Source: Phenylobacterium sp. (GTDB lineage: Bacteria; Pseudomonadota; Alphaproteobacteria; Caulobacterales; Caulobacteraceae). From it: DNA of 64,000 nt. Below, piece by piece: positions 18,064 to 26,345 of the stretch. The stretch is taken from assembly GCF_030651755.1 (NCBI RefSeq), contig NZ_JAUSBZ010000121.1:1-64000 (forward strand), read 5' to 3'. Positions within the stretch are counted from its first letter, which is position 1. Each line of letters begins with the position of its first letter. The position numbers and the translations under genes are program-made. The notes under the pieces are model-generated. The model was given only the letters and a program-made list of their open reading frames with translations. It made no database searches and was not told the origin of the DNA.

Positions 18064-20181
18064 ATGACGGATATCGCCTGGAAGACCCTTGAGCCCCGGC
18101 TGATGGAGCTTGGTCCTGACACCGGCGCGCCGGGCCCCTGGAAGACCTGGCGGCTGACCCGGGACGAGGACGGGATCGATTGGCTGATCGCCGACCAGCC
18201 GGGCGCCAGCGCCAATACGGTCTCCGAAGAGGTGCTGGAAGAACTCGACCAGATCCTGGCCAAGGTGGAGCAGGACGCGCCGAAGGCCCTGGTGATCCGC
18301 TCGGCCAAGGCCGGCGGCTTCTTCGCTGGCGCCGATGTGAAGGCCTTTGTCGGCGCCCGCGACGCCGCCGAGGTGGAGCAGCGCATGACCCGCGCCCACG
18401 CCGTGGTCGATCGCCTGGCCAAGCTCAGCACGCCGACGGTCGCGGTGATCCACGGCTACGCCCTGGGCGGCGGCCTGGAGATCGCGCTGGCCTGCGATCA
18501 CCGCATCCTGGTGGGCGACGAGGCGCGCCTGGGCTTTCCGGAGGTGCAGCTCGGGCTGCATCCGGGCCTTGGCGGTACAGCTCGCCTGCTGGATCTGATC
18601 GATCCGCTGGACGCCATGCAGATGATGCTGACCGGCAAGGCCAAGCGTCCTGGCGAGGCCAAGGCCATCGGCCTGGCCGACGCCGTGACCGACGAGCGGC
18701 ACGTGAAAGCGGCCGTCGCGGCTGTGGCCCGCGGCGAGTTCCGCTCATCCAAGCCCGGCCGCCTAGGCCGACTGCGCCAGCAGGTCACCGAACGCATCCT
18801 GCACGCCGATATTCCCCGCCGCGCTGCAGCCGATCGCATGCGTAGCCAGGCGGCCAAGCAGGCGCCCCCGGAACACTATCCGGCGCCGGGCGCCCTGGTG
18901 GATCTGTGGGAGCGGCACGGGGATGATCTGAAGGCCCTGCGCAAGGCCGAGATCGCCTCCTTCGCCCAGCTGATGACCACCGACGCGGCCCAGAACCTGA
19001 TCCGGGTCTTCTTCCTGCGGGAGAAGATGAAGCGGCTGACCGAGGTGGAGGCCAAGGCGCCGCGCCACCTGCACGTCATCGGGGCCGGCGCCATGGGCGG
19101 CGACATCGCCGCCTGGGCGGCCTGGCATGGGATCAAGGTGACCCTGGCCGACCTCAAGCCCGAGGTCATCGCCCAGGCCGTTGGCCGGGCCGCGACCCTC
19201 TATCCGAAGCTGGGCCACGACAGCGCCAAGACCCGCGACGCCCTGGATCGGCTGATCCCCGACCCCGATGGCCAGGGGGTTCGCCATGCCGACCTGATCA
19301 TTGAGGCGGCGCCTGAAAAGCTTGATCTCAAAAGAAAAATCTACGCCGATCTCGAACCGCGCATGAAGTCCGGAGCGGTCCTGGCGACCAACACCTCGTC
19401 TATCCGCCTGGAAGACCTCGCCGAGGGTCTCGCCCAGCCCGAGCGGCTGATCGGCATTCACTTCTTCAATCCGGTCTCGCGGATGCAGCTGGTGGAGATC
19501 GTCACCCATGAGGGCGTGGCGGACGACACCCTGAACCTGGCCAAGGCCTTCCTGGGCGCCATTGATCGCCTGCCCGCCCCTGTGCGCAGCGCGCCGGGCT
19601 TCCTCGTGAACCGGGCGCTGACGCCCTACATGCTGGAAGCCATGGTGATGATGCAGGAGGGTGTCGCCCCCGAGACGATCGACGCCGCAGCCGAGGCCTT
19701 CGGCATGCCCGTGGGGCCGGCCGAACTGGCCGATCAGGTGGGCCTGGACGTGGGCATCGCCGTCGCCGACAGCCTGAAGGCGGGCCTCGACAAGCCCCTG
19801 CCCGTCCCGCCGGACACCCTGCGCGCCAAGGTCACGGCCGGCGATCTGGGCCGCAAGACCGGTAAGGGGATCTACGCCTGGAAGGACGGCGAGCCGCAGA
19901 AGGCCAAGTCCTTCGCCAAGCCCTCTCAGGAAATGACCGACCGCCTGATCCTGCCGATGATCGACGCCTGCCTAGAATGCCTCCGCAAGGGTGTGGTCGA
20001 GGACGAGGACATTGTCGACGGGGCCATGATCTTCGGCGCCGGCTTCGCCCCCTTCCGCGGCGGACCCATCCACTATGCCCGCGAGGCCGGGGCGCAGACC
20101 TTGAAGGCGCGCATGGAGGAACTGGCCGCGGTCCATGGCGAACGCTTCCGTCCTGACCAGGGCTGGGAGCTTCTGACGTGA
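18064..20181 (+). CDS. fadB: Multifunctional enoyl-CoA hydratase / 3-hydroxyacyl-CoA dehydrogenase
   Basis: The ORF track opens at 18004, but that is inside the thiolase in another frame. ATG 18064 follows GAAGGAGA and gives 705 residues. The N-terminal crotonase half has oxyanion-hole residues in GADVKAF and ALGGGLEIALACDHRI. The C-terminal half starts with a Rossmann NAD-binding loop (HVIGAGAMGGDIAAWAA), followed by the dehydrogenase His/Glu region in GIHFFNPVSRMQLVEIV. This is the FadB/FadJ alpha subunit of the beta-oxidation complex, working with the thiolase just upstream. It overlaps the next gene by 4 bases. Confidence 0.95.
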   Translation: MTDIAWKTLEPRLMELGPDTGAPGPWKTWRLTRDEDGIDWLIADQPGASANTVSEEVLEELDQILAKVEQDAPKALVIRSAKAGGFFAGADVKAFVGARDAAEVEQRMTRAHAVVDRLAKLSTPTVAVIHGYALGGGLEIALACDHRILVGDEARLGFPEVQLGLHPGLGGTARLLDLIDPLDAMQMMLTGKAKRPGEAKAIGLADAVTDERHVKAAVAAVARGEFRSSKPGRLGRLRQQVTERILHADIPRRAAADRMRSQAAKQAPPEHYPAPGALVDLWERHGDDLKALRKAEIASFAQLMTTDAAQNLIRVFFLREKMKRLTEVEAKAPRHLHVIGAGAMGGDIAAWAAWHGIKVTLADLKPEVIAQAVGRAATLYPKLGHDSAKTRDALDRLIPDPDGQGVRHADLIIEAAPEKLDLKRKIYADLEPRMKSGAVLATNTSSIRLEDLAEGLAQPERLIGIHFFNPVSRMQLVEIVTHEGVADDTLNLAKAFLGAIDRLPAPVRSAPGFLVNRALTPYMLEAMVMMQEGVAPETIDAAAEAFGMPVGPAELADQVGLDVGIAVADSLKAGLDKPLPVPPDTLRAKVTAGDLGRKTGKGIYAWKDGEPQKAKSFAKPSQEMTDRLILPMIDACLECLRKGVVEDEDIVDGAMIFGAGFAPFRGGPIHYAREAGAQTLKARMEELAAVHGERFRPDQGWELLT

Positions 20182-22043
20182 GTGGGGCGATGCTGCGGAT
20201 GACCAAGGCCGACGATGTCGCCAAGGCGATCATCGAACGCCTGGACGGCAAGGTGGTGCTCGGCCTGCCGCTGGGCCTCGGCAAGGCGAACCATATCGCC
20301 AACGCCCTCTATGCACGGGCGGCCACCGACCGCTCCATCTCCCTGCGCATCTTCACCGCACTCACCCTGACGCCGCCCGAGCCCGGCAGCCTGTTGGAAA
20401 AGCGGTTCATGGGGCCGATCATGGAGCGCACCCTGGGGGGCTATCCCGAGCTCGCCTACGCTCAGGCCCAGCGCCGCGGCGGCCTGCCGCCCAATGTCGA
20501 GGTGGACGAGTTCTTCCTGCAGGCCGGCATGTGGCTGAACGATCCCGAGGTGCAGCAGAACTACATCAGCGCCAACTACACCCATGCCAGCCGTTACATC
20601 CTGGAGCGCGGCTGCAATGTGGTCGCCCAACTGGTGGCCAAGGGAGAACGGGACGGCGCCGAGCGTTACAGCCTGTCCTGCAACACCGACCTGACCCTGG
20701 AACTGTTGAAGGCCAAGGCGGAGGGCCGCACCGACCTCATCCTGGTGGGCCAGGTCAATTCTGAGTTGCCCTATATGCCCGGGGCCGCCGAGCTGGCGCC
20801 TGAGGCCTTCACCATCATGCTGGAGAGCCCGGAGGTGGAGTTTCCCCTGCCCGGCCCGCCCAAGCAGCCGGTCAGCCTGACCCACTACGCCATGGGCTTC
20901 CACGTCGCGAGCCTGATCCCCGACGGCGGCACCCTGGAGATCGGCATCGGCTCCATGGGCCACGCGGTGGCCCACGCTCTGATCCTGCGTCACCAAAAGC
21001 CGACACGCTTCGCCGCCATCCTCAAGGCCCTGACTCCGCCCGACGATCCTCTGGAGCGCCACACCGGACCCTTCGAAGAGGGGCTCTACGGAGCCACCGA
21101 GATGTTCGTGGACGCCTTTCTCGAGCTCTATCGCGCGGGCGTTCTAAAGCGCGAGGTGGACGGCGCGGTGCTGGACGCCGCCTTCTTCCTGGCGCCGCGG
21201 GACTTCTACGCCGCCCTGCGCGACATGCCCCTGGAGGAGCGCGCCAAGTTCCGCATGACCGATGTGGGCTTCGTCAATGAGCTGCACGGCGCGGACTTCG
21301 ACAAGCGTGTCGCAGACCGCAAGGGGGCGCGCTTCGTCAACAACGCCATGATCGCCACCCTGCTGGGGGCCGTGACCTCTGACGCCCTGGAGGACGGCCG
21401 CGTGGTGAGCGGGGTGGGGGGCCAGTACAACTTCGTCGCCCAGGCCTTCGCCCTGCCCGACGCCCGCTCGATCATGACCCTCCCGGCCAGCCGCCAAGGG
21501 GGCGACGGCCCGGAATCCAACATCCGCTGGTCCTATGGCCACACGACCATTCCCCGCCACCTGCGCGACATGGTGGTGACCGAGTACGGCGTGGCCGACC
21601 TGCGCGGCGCCCGCGACGCCGAGGTGATCGCCCGGATGCTGGAGGTGGCCGATGCGGGCTTTCACGACGTCCTCACCGGCCAGGCCAAGTCCGCGGGAAA
21701 GCTGGCTGGCGACCACCAGATCAGCGCCGCGGCCGCCAACAACACCGCCGACGCCCTGGCCACCCGCCTGGCGCCCTTCCGTGAGGCCGGCGACCTGCCG
21801 CCCTTCCCATTCGGCACGGAGATGACCGAGGTGGAGCAGGCCCTGGCTCCGGCCTTGCAGAAGATCAAAGCCGCGTCGGCCTCCAAGGCGGACATCGCCG
21901 CCCTGGTCCTGCGCGGCCTGACGGCGGGACGGCCCGATGATCAGGTTCGCCAGGCGCTGGAGCGACTGGGGCTGGAACGCCCCAGGAGCGTGGAGGAACG
22001 TCTCTATGCGCGTCTCGTTCGAGGCGCCATGGCGCGGTCCTAA
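20178..22043 (+). CDS. Acetyl-CoA hydrolase/transferase family protein
   Basis: The 621-residue protein belongs to the acetyl-CoA hydrolase/CoA-transferase family (CoA-transferase type I fold, Rossmann-like N- and C-terminal halves). It is longer than the roughly 500-residue usual form. Family regions include KVVLGLPLGLGKANHIANAL, GGTLEIGIGSMGHAVAHAL, GATEMFVDAFLELY and SVGGQYNF-like VSGVGGQYNFVAQAFAL near the C-terminus. The start is GTG overlapping the fadB stop (GTGA). As the last gene of the operon it may release or exchange CoA from acetyl-CoA made by beta-oxidation. Whether it hydrolyses or transfers to acetate or another acid cannot be told. Confidence 0.85.
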   Translation: MSGAMLRMTKADDVAKAIIERLDGKVVLGLPLGLGKANHIANALYARAATDRSISLRIFTALTLTPPEPGSLLEKRFMGPIMERTLGGYPELAYAQAQRRGGLPPNVEVDEFFLQAGMWLNDPEVQQNYISANYTHASRYILERGCNVVAQLVAKGERDGAERYSLSCNTDLTLELLKAKAEGRTDLILVGQVNSELPYMPGAAELAPEAFTIMLESPEVEFPLPGPPKQPVSLTHYAMGFHVASLIPDGGTLEIGIGSMGHAVAHALILRHQKPTRFAAILKALTPPDDPLERHTGPFEEGLYGATEMFVDAFLELYRAGVLKREVDGAVLDAAFFLAPRDFYAALRDMPLEERAKFRMTDVGFVNELHGADFDKRVADRKGARFVNNAMIATLLGAVTSDALEDGRVVSGVGGQYNFVAQAFALPDARSIMTLPASRQGGDGPESNIRWSYGHTTIPRHLRDMVVTEYGVADLRGARDAEVIARMLEVADAGFHDVLTGQAKSAGKLAGDHQISAAAANNTADALATRLAPFREAGDLPPFPFGTEMTEVEQALAPALQKIKAASASKADIAALVLRGLTAGRPDDQVRQALERLGLERPRSVEERLYARLVRGAMARS

Positions 22044-22105
22044 GCTTCACCGCGGCCCCAGGCTTGCAGAGCTCCCTCCAAACCGTACCGAGAAGGGACG
22101 CCGCC

Positions 22106-22576
22106 ATGTTCGAGAAAGCCAACAAGACCTCCCCTCGCCCGCTGCTGGAGGACAATCCGCCGTCGCGCAACGCTGCAGCGCCTTCGCCCGCGCCAGCCAA
22201 GCCCAAGGCCCCGTCGCTGATTGGCCCAGGCCTTTGCGTGCAAGGCAATGTGGCTGGTGAGGCCGAGGTTCAGATCGATGGTCTGGTGCGCGGCGACGTT
22301 CGGGTCGGCAAGCTCAGCCTGGGCCCCCAGGGTCGCATTGAGGGCTCGGTCGTCGCCGTCGTGGCTGAGATTCGCGGCCATATCAAAGGCCCGATGAAGG
22401 CGCGTCAGGTGCGCCTCTATGGGACGGCCCATGTGGAGGGCGACATCGCCCATGAGCAGTTGGCCATGGAGACCGGCGCAATCTTCGAGGGTCGTAGCGT
22501 GCGGTTGGCCAAGCCTGCGGAGGCTGACGCCCCCGCCGCTGTTCCGGCTCCGCCGGCCGTATCCAGCGCCGCCTGA
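22106..22576 (+). CDS. Bactofilin (polymerising cytoskeletal protein)
   Basis: The ATG at 22106, after AGAAGGGA, is preferred over the upstream ATG at 22064 because the protein then starts MFEKANKTSPRPL like known bactofilins. The 156-residue product has a Pro/Ser-rich disordered N-terminus, then a right-handed beta-helix core of short repeats (GPGLCVQGNVAGEAEVQIDG, VRGDVRVGKLSLGPQGRIEG) and an Ala/Pro-rich tail. Bactofilins polymerise without nucleotide and, in Caulobacter, organise cell-wall synthesis at the stalk. It has its own short 5' region and is convergent with the patatin gene (3 bases apart). Confidence 0.93.
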   Translation: MFEKANKTSPRPLLEDNPPSRNAAAPSPAPAKPKAPSLIGPGLCVQGNVAGEAEVQIDGLVRGDVRVGKLSLGPQGRIEGSVVAVVAEIRGHIKGPMKARQVRLYGTAHVEGDIAHEQLAMETGAIFEGRSVRLAKPAEADAPAAVPAPPAVSSAA

Positions 22577-22579
22577 GTC

Positions 22580-23785
22580 TCAGGGGGCGACGGGCGGCGG
22601 CTGCGCCTCCGGTATCACCTCTTCGAAGGCCGTACCGTCGGCGCCGGTCGCCAGACCCGCGTCGAACAATCGCTGCATTGACGCCCTGTCGAAGGCCAGA
22701 CTGTCCGCCCCCAGGGCGGTGGGGATGGCCGCATATCGCAGGCGCGCCTCATTGCGGGACGCAAACGCGACCGCGGCGATCAGATGCGCCCGAAGGTCAG
22801 ACTTGGACAGGGTGTCGAAGCTGCGCATCAGGATCGGCAAGGTCGCGCCCTTGGTGATGGTTCGCCGCGGTTCAATTTCGCCGTTGATGATCACATAGAG
22901 GTCCTTGGGACGCATCACCCCTTCGGGCCGCCAAAAGGTCAGGCCGGCCGGCGCCAGGACAAACGGCGTGCTGACACCCCCGTCCACATGCATCTCGCTC
23001 ACTGTCCCGAAGGGCCCCGCCGCCTCCATCATGACGGGCGGAAAGACGCCGGGGATACTCGCCGAGGCGACCAGGACATTGCGAAACAGGGCCAGGGCTG
23101 CGGCCTCCTGTCCTGGCGCCTGGCCAGCCAGGGCGATGGCCCCCATGTCCCAGAGGATCGTCGCCTGGGCGTCCAGATTGGTGGTCGCCACCAGCAGTCG
23201 CCGTCCCGCCTGGTGCTCAGCGGCGATCGCCGTCAACAGATCTGGCTGCACATATTTGCCCACCAGGGCTCGGAGCGACCGGTCGCCATACAGGCTGGGC
23301 CGGCGCAGCGCACCCCAGCGACCGGCGGTGAGCCGCGAGGCGTCCTCGTCCCTGTAGGCCGCCGCAAGCCGCTCGTCCCAATCTGAACCCAGGAAGGCGA
23401 ACGGTGAGATCAGGGCCCCCGTGCTGACGCCGGTCACCAGATCAAAGACTGGCCGCTCGCCAGTCTGCGTCCACCCGACCAGCACACCAGCGCCAAACGC
23501 CCCATTGGCGCCGCCCCCCGACACCGCCAGGGCGGTGACGGACTGCGCGCCGCCAGCCTCCCGCTGGGCCTGCCAGGCGTTGAGAAAGGCCTGACCAGCG
23601 CCCTCGCTGTCGGCGACGAAACGGAACGGGTCCAGGGACGAAGCCGCCGCCGCCACGCCGATGCGGGCGGGCTCCGCCTCCGGTCGAGAGATCGACCCGC
23701 AACCGGCCAGGGTCAGCGCCAGGACGCCCGCGAGCATAGCGACGGCCGGCCCGCCCCAATCCCTGAACTGTCCCCGTGTCAGCAT
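22580..23785 (-). CDS. Patatin-like phospholipase, lipoprotein
   Basis: The 401-residue protein has a lipoprotein signal (LAGVLALTLAGC, lipobox Leu-Ala-Gly-Cys), so it should be anchored in the outer or inner membrane. The patatin domain shows the oxyanion loop SGGGANGAFGAG, the nucleophile elbow GVSTG (G-x-S-x-G), and the catalytic Asp in HVDGGV. The Ser-Asp dyad is therefore complete. It faces the bactofilin gene and lies downstream of the LysR gene on the same strand with a 14-base gap, so read-through is possible. The substrate is probably an acyl lipid; no closer assignment is possible. Confidence 0.9.
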   Translation of the reverse strand: MLTRGQFRDWGGPAVAMLAGVLALTLAGCGSISRPEAEPARIGVAAAASSLDPFRFVADSEGAGQAFLNAWQAQREAGGAQSVTALAVSGGGANGAFGAGVLVGWTQTGERPVFDLVTGVSTGALISPFAFLGSDWDERLAAAYRDEDASRLTAGRWGALRRPSLYGDRSLRALVGKYVQPDLLTAIAAEHQAGRRLLVATTNLDAQATILWDMGAIALAGQAPGQEAAALALFRNVLVASASIPGVFPPVMMEAAGPFGTVSEMHVDGGVSTPFVLAPAGLTFWRPEGVMRPKDLYVIINGEIEPRRTITKGATLPILMRSFDTLSKSDLRAHLIAAVAFASRNEARLRYAAIPTALGADSLAFDRASMQRLFDAGLATGADGTAFEEVIPEAQPPPVAP

Positions 23786-23799
23786 TCAGTTCCCCTGAC

Positions 23800-24738
23800 T
23801 CAAACCGCGGACCCTGTCGAGCCCGGCCCCCGGATGGCGCACCGTTCAGAGAGCCGACGGACCAGAAACTGGGCGAGGACCTCCACCCGGGCAGGTCTTG
23901 GTCCCCCGGGCGGCATGACGAGGTGCAGGGCCACGGGCGGTGGACGCCAGTCCGTCAACACCGCCTCCAGGCGGCCGGCGGCGAGGCTTTCACCCACAAT
24001 GAAGTCCGGCTGCAGCGCCAGGCCAAGTCCGGCTTCAAGAGCGGGCACGAGGGCCTCGGCGTTGTTGGCGCGCAGGGGGCCTGCGGGACGGACCGAAACC
24101 TCCTCGCCTGCGCCATTGATGAACCGCCAGGTTTCGGGGGTCGGCAGATAGGCGTAACCCAGGCAGGCGTGCTCGGCGAGGTGGGCCGGATGGGTCGGAC
24201 GCCCTCGGGCGGCGAGATAGGCCGGCGCCGCCACCACGTGCCGCGGGACCTGTCCGATTTTGCGGGCCAGCAGCGACGAATCTGGCAGGGCGGCGATCCG
24301 CAAGGCCATGTCAAAGCCAAGGCCGATCAGATCGACAGCCTCGTCGCTCATGTGCAGGTCGACCGAAACCTCCGGATAGGCGGTGAGGAAGTCCGGCAGC
24401 AGCGGCGCCACCTCCAGCAGCCCGAAGGACATGGGCGAGGCCAACCGGACCAGCCCCCTGGGCTGGGCCGACTGCGCCAGGATCTCATCCTCAGCAGCCT
24501 GTCCGTCCGCCAGCAGGCGGGTGGCCGGCTCCGCCAGCCTCAGCCCGGCCTCGGTCAGGGCCAGGCGTCGCGAGGTGCGATTGAACAGCCGCGCGCCAAG
24601 GCGGGCCTCAAGGCGCGTCACCGCCTTGGAAACCGTCGCCTTGGAGAGTTTCAGCTCGTCGGCCGCGCCGGAGAAAGACTTCAACTCCACCACCTTGGCG
24701 AAAATCGCCATGGCCTCGAGGTCTGGCAATGCGGTCAT
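23800..24738 (-). CDS. LysR-family transcriptional regulator
   Basis: The 312-residue regulator has the N-terminal winged helix-turn-helix (MAIFAKVVELKSFSGAADEL, SKATVSKAVTRLEARLG) and a periplasmic-binding-like effector domain (LVRLASPMSFGLLEVAPLL). It is divergent from the pirin gene with exactly 100 bases between starts, the classic LysR layout in which it controls its neighbour. An inverted repeat GAAACTA-N10-TAGTTTC lies in this gap close to the lysR start. Effector unknown. A role in oxidative or quinone stress is likely from the pirin-WrbA targets (inference). Confidence 0.93.
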   Translation of the reverse strand: MTALPDLEAMAIFAKVVELKSFSGAADELKLSKATVSKAVTRLEARLGARLFNRTSRRLALTEAGLRLAEPATRLLADGQAAEDEILAQSAQPRGLVRLASPMSFGLLEVAPLLPDFLTAYPEVSVDLHMSDEAVDLIGLGFDMALRIAALPDSSLLARKIGQVPRHVVAAPAYLAARGRPTHPAHLAEHACLGYAYLPTPETWRFINGAGEEVSVRPAGPLRANNAEALVPALEAGLGLALQPDFIVGESLAAGRLEAVLTDWRPPPVALHLVMPPGGPRPARVEVLAQFLVRRLSERCAIRGPGSTGSAV

Positions 24739-24742
24739 TTTT

Positions 24743-24766
24743 GAAACTATGACTTTCCGTAGTTTC
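24743..24766. promoter_or_regulatory. Inverted repeat, candidate LysR operator
   Basis: A perfect 7-base inverted repeat, GAAACTA-N10-TAGTTTC, lies in the gap between lysR (start 24738) and pirin (start 24839). Its size and symmetry match the dyad bound by LysR-type regulators, and its AT-richness stands out in this GC-rich DNA. Its place next to the lysR start would let the regulator control itself and the divergent pirin-wrbA genes. Confidence 0.6.
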
Positions 24767-24838
24767 TATTTCTATATCGATCATCCGCCCTATCTTGGTC
24801 TCAGGCAAGAGCGCCCCGCTGGGCGCGGAGGTTTCGAG

Positions 24839-25537
24839 ATGATCGAACGCAGAGGTTTTGACGGACTGGGCGGCGCCGACCACGGTTGGCTGAAGGCGCG
24901 CCACCACTTCTCCTTCGCCAACTACTACGACCCCAAGCGCATGGGCTGGGGGCCGATCCGGGTCTGGAACGACGACGAGATCGCGCCGAATTCGGGTTTT
25001 CCGCCCCACCCTCATGCCGACATGGAGATCATCACCTATGTCCGCGAGGGCGCCATCACCCACCAGGACAGCCTGGGCAACAAGGGCCGCACCGAGGCCG
25101 GCGACGTCCAGGTGATGAGCGCCGGCTCCGGCATCCGCCACGCGGAATACAATCTGGAGAGCGACGCCACCCGTATCTTCCAGATCTGGATCGAGCCGGC
25201 GCGGACGGGCGGCGCGCCGGCCTGGGGCGCCAAGCCCTTCCCCAAGGACGACCGAACCGGTCGCTTCGTGACCCTGGCCAGCGGCTTCGACGACGACGCC
25301 GACGCCCTGCCGATCCGCACGCCGGCCCGCGTCCTGGGGGCGACCCTGAAGGCGGGCGAGACCACCGAGCACGTCCTGGACGCCGCCCGCCATGCCTATC
25401 TGGTGCCGGCCAAGGGTCGGGTGGAGGTCAATGGCGTGACTCTGGAAACCCGCGACGGCGCGGCGATCACCGGTGAGACGTCCCTGACCATCACCGCCCT
25501 GGAAGATTCCGAGCTCGTCCTGGTGGACGCGGCCTGA
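24839..25537 (+). CDS. Pirin family protein
   Basis: The ORF track begins at 24383 in a lysR shadow. The right start is ATG 24839 after GGAGG, giving 232 residues. The bicupin shows the pirin signature: HHFSFANYYDPKRMGWGPIRVWNDDEI, then PHPHADMEIITYV and SAGSGIRHAEYN, which hold the His/Glu metal ligands of the N-terminal cupin. Some bacterial pirins are quercetin 2,3-dioxygenases and others modulate metabolism; the metal site is complete here. It is followed 42 bases later by wrbA in the same direction, and preceded by a divergent LysR gene. Confidence 0.93.
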   Translation: MIERRGFDGLGGADHGWLKARHHFSFANYYDPKRMGWGPIRVWNDDEIAPNSGFPPHPHADMEIITYVREGAITHQDSLGNKGRTEAGDVQVMSAGSGIRHAEYNLESDATRIFQIWIEPARTGGAPAWGAKPFPKDDRTGRFVTLASGFDDDADALPIRTPARVLGATLKAGETTEHVLDAARHAYLVPAKGRVEVNGVTLETRDGAAITGETSLTITALEDSELVLVDAA

Positions 25538-25579
25538 GGCCGCGCCCCCTCCCCCTAATCCCAAGTTGCAGGAGTTCCC

Positions 25580-26179
25580 ATGACCAAGGTTCTGGTCCTT
25601 TACTATTCGGCCTATGGCCACATCGAAACCATGGCCAAGGCGGTGGCCGAGGGCGCCCGCGAGGTCGGCGTCCAGGTGGACATCAAGCGCGTTCCCGATC
25701 TGGTGCCGGAAGAGGTCGCCAAGGCCGCTCACTACAAGATGGACCAGGACGCGCCCGTGGCGACCATCCAGGATCTGGCCGACTATGACGCCATCATCAT
25801 CGGCGTCGGCACCCGCTTTGGCCGGATGGCCTCGCAGATGGCCAACTTCCTGGATCAGGCTGGCGGCCTGTGGGCCAGCGGCGCGCTCAACGGCAAGGTC
25901 GGCGGCGCCTTCACCTCCACCGCCACCCAGCACGGCGGCCAGGAAACCACGCTGTTCTCCATCATCACCAATCTGATGCACTTTGGGCTCGTGGTGGTGG
26001 GCATGGACTATGGCTATCAGGCCCAGATGCGTCTGGACGAGGTGACCGGCGGCAGCCCCTATGGCGCCACCACCATCACCGGCGGCGATGGTTCGCGCCA
26101 GCCCAGCCAGACCGAACTGGACGGCGCCCGCTATCAGGGCCGTCGCATCGCCGAGGTGGCCAAGAAGCTAAAAGGCTAG
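25580..26179 (+). CDS. wrbA: NAD(P)H:quinone oxidoreductase WrbA
   Basis: The 199-residue flavoprotein performs two-electron reduction of quinones with FMN. It begins [20 protein letters not shown], the FMN phosphate loop, and carries the family motifs [19 protein letters not shown] and [15 protein letters not shown], with the TIIN-like [17 protein letters not shown] segment. Length is standard for WrbA. It forms an apparent two-gene operon with pirin, a pair often seen under LysR control and linked to quinone or redox stress. Confidence 0.96.
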   Translation: MTKVLVLYYSAYGHIETMAKAVAEGAREVGVQVDIKRVPDLVPEEVAKAAHYKMDQDAPVATIQDLADYDAIIIGVGTRFGRMASQMANFLDQAGGLWASGALNGKVGGAFTSTATQHGGQETTLFSIITNLMHFGLVVVGMDYGYQAQMRLDEVTGGSPYGATTITGGDGSRQPSQTELDGARYQGRRIAEVAKKLKG

Positions 26180-26345
26180 GTCGAAAGGCGTGCTTGTCCC
26201 TACCGGGGCACGCACGCCGCCCTCCTGTCTAGCCAACAAGTGGCGGCCAATACATTGAGACATCACTGAAACCACGAATGGATGACACTGGCCTAGCCTA
26301 GTGGAGGCCCCCGTCCGCTGATCACAGCAACAAGGGGGACGGACC
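26180..26345. other. Intergenic region before the TonB receptor
   Basis: About 166 bases separate wrbA from the TonB-dependent receptor. GGCGTGC and GCACGCC form a possible loose stem at 26187-26218, but no T run follows, so it is a poor intrinsic terminator. No clear promoter or known operator was recognised. Confidence 0.4.

Noticed and set aside
24608-25981. 457-residue minus ORF opposite pirin and wrbA
   Set aside because: It crosses two well-supported plus-strand genes and shows shadow-type composition with no motif.
26180-26345. GGCGTGC / GCACGCC stem as terminator of wrbA
   Set aside because: The loop is long and no T run follows, so it does not meet the intrinsic-terminator pattern.
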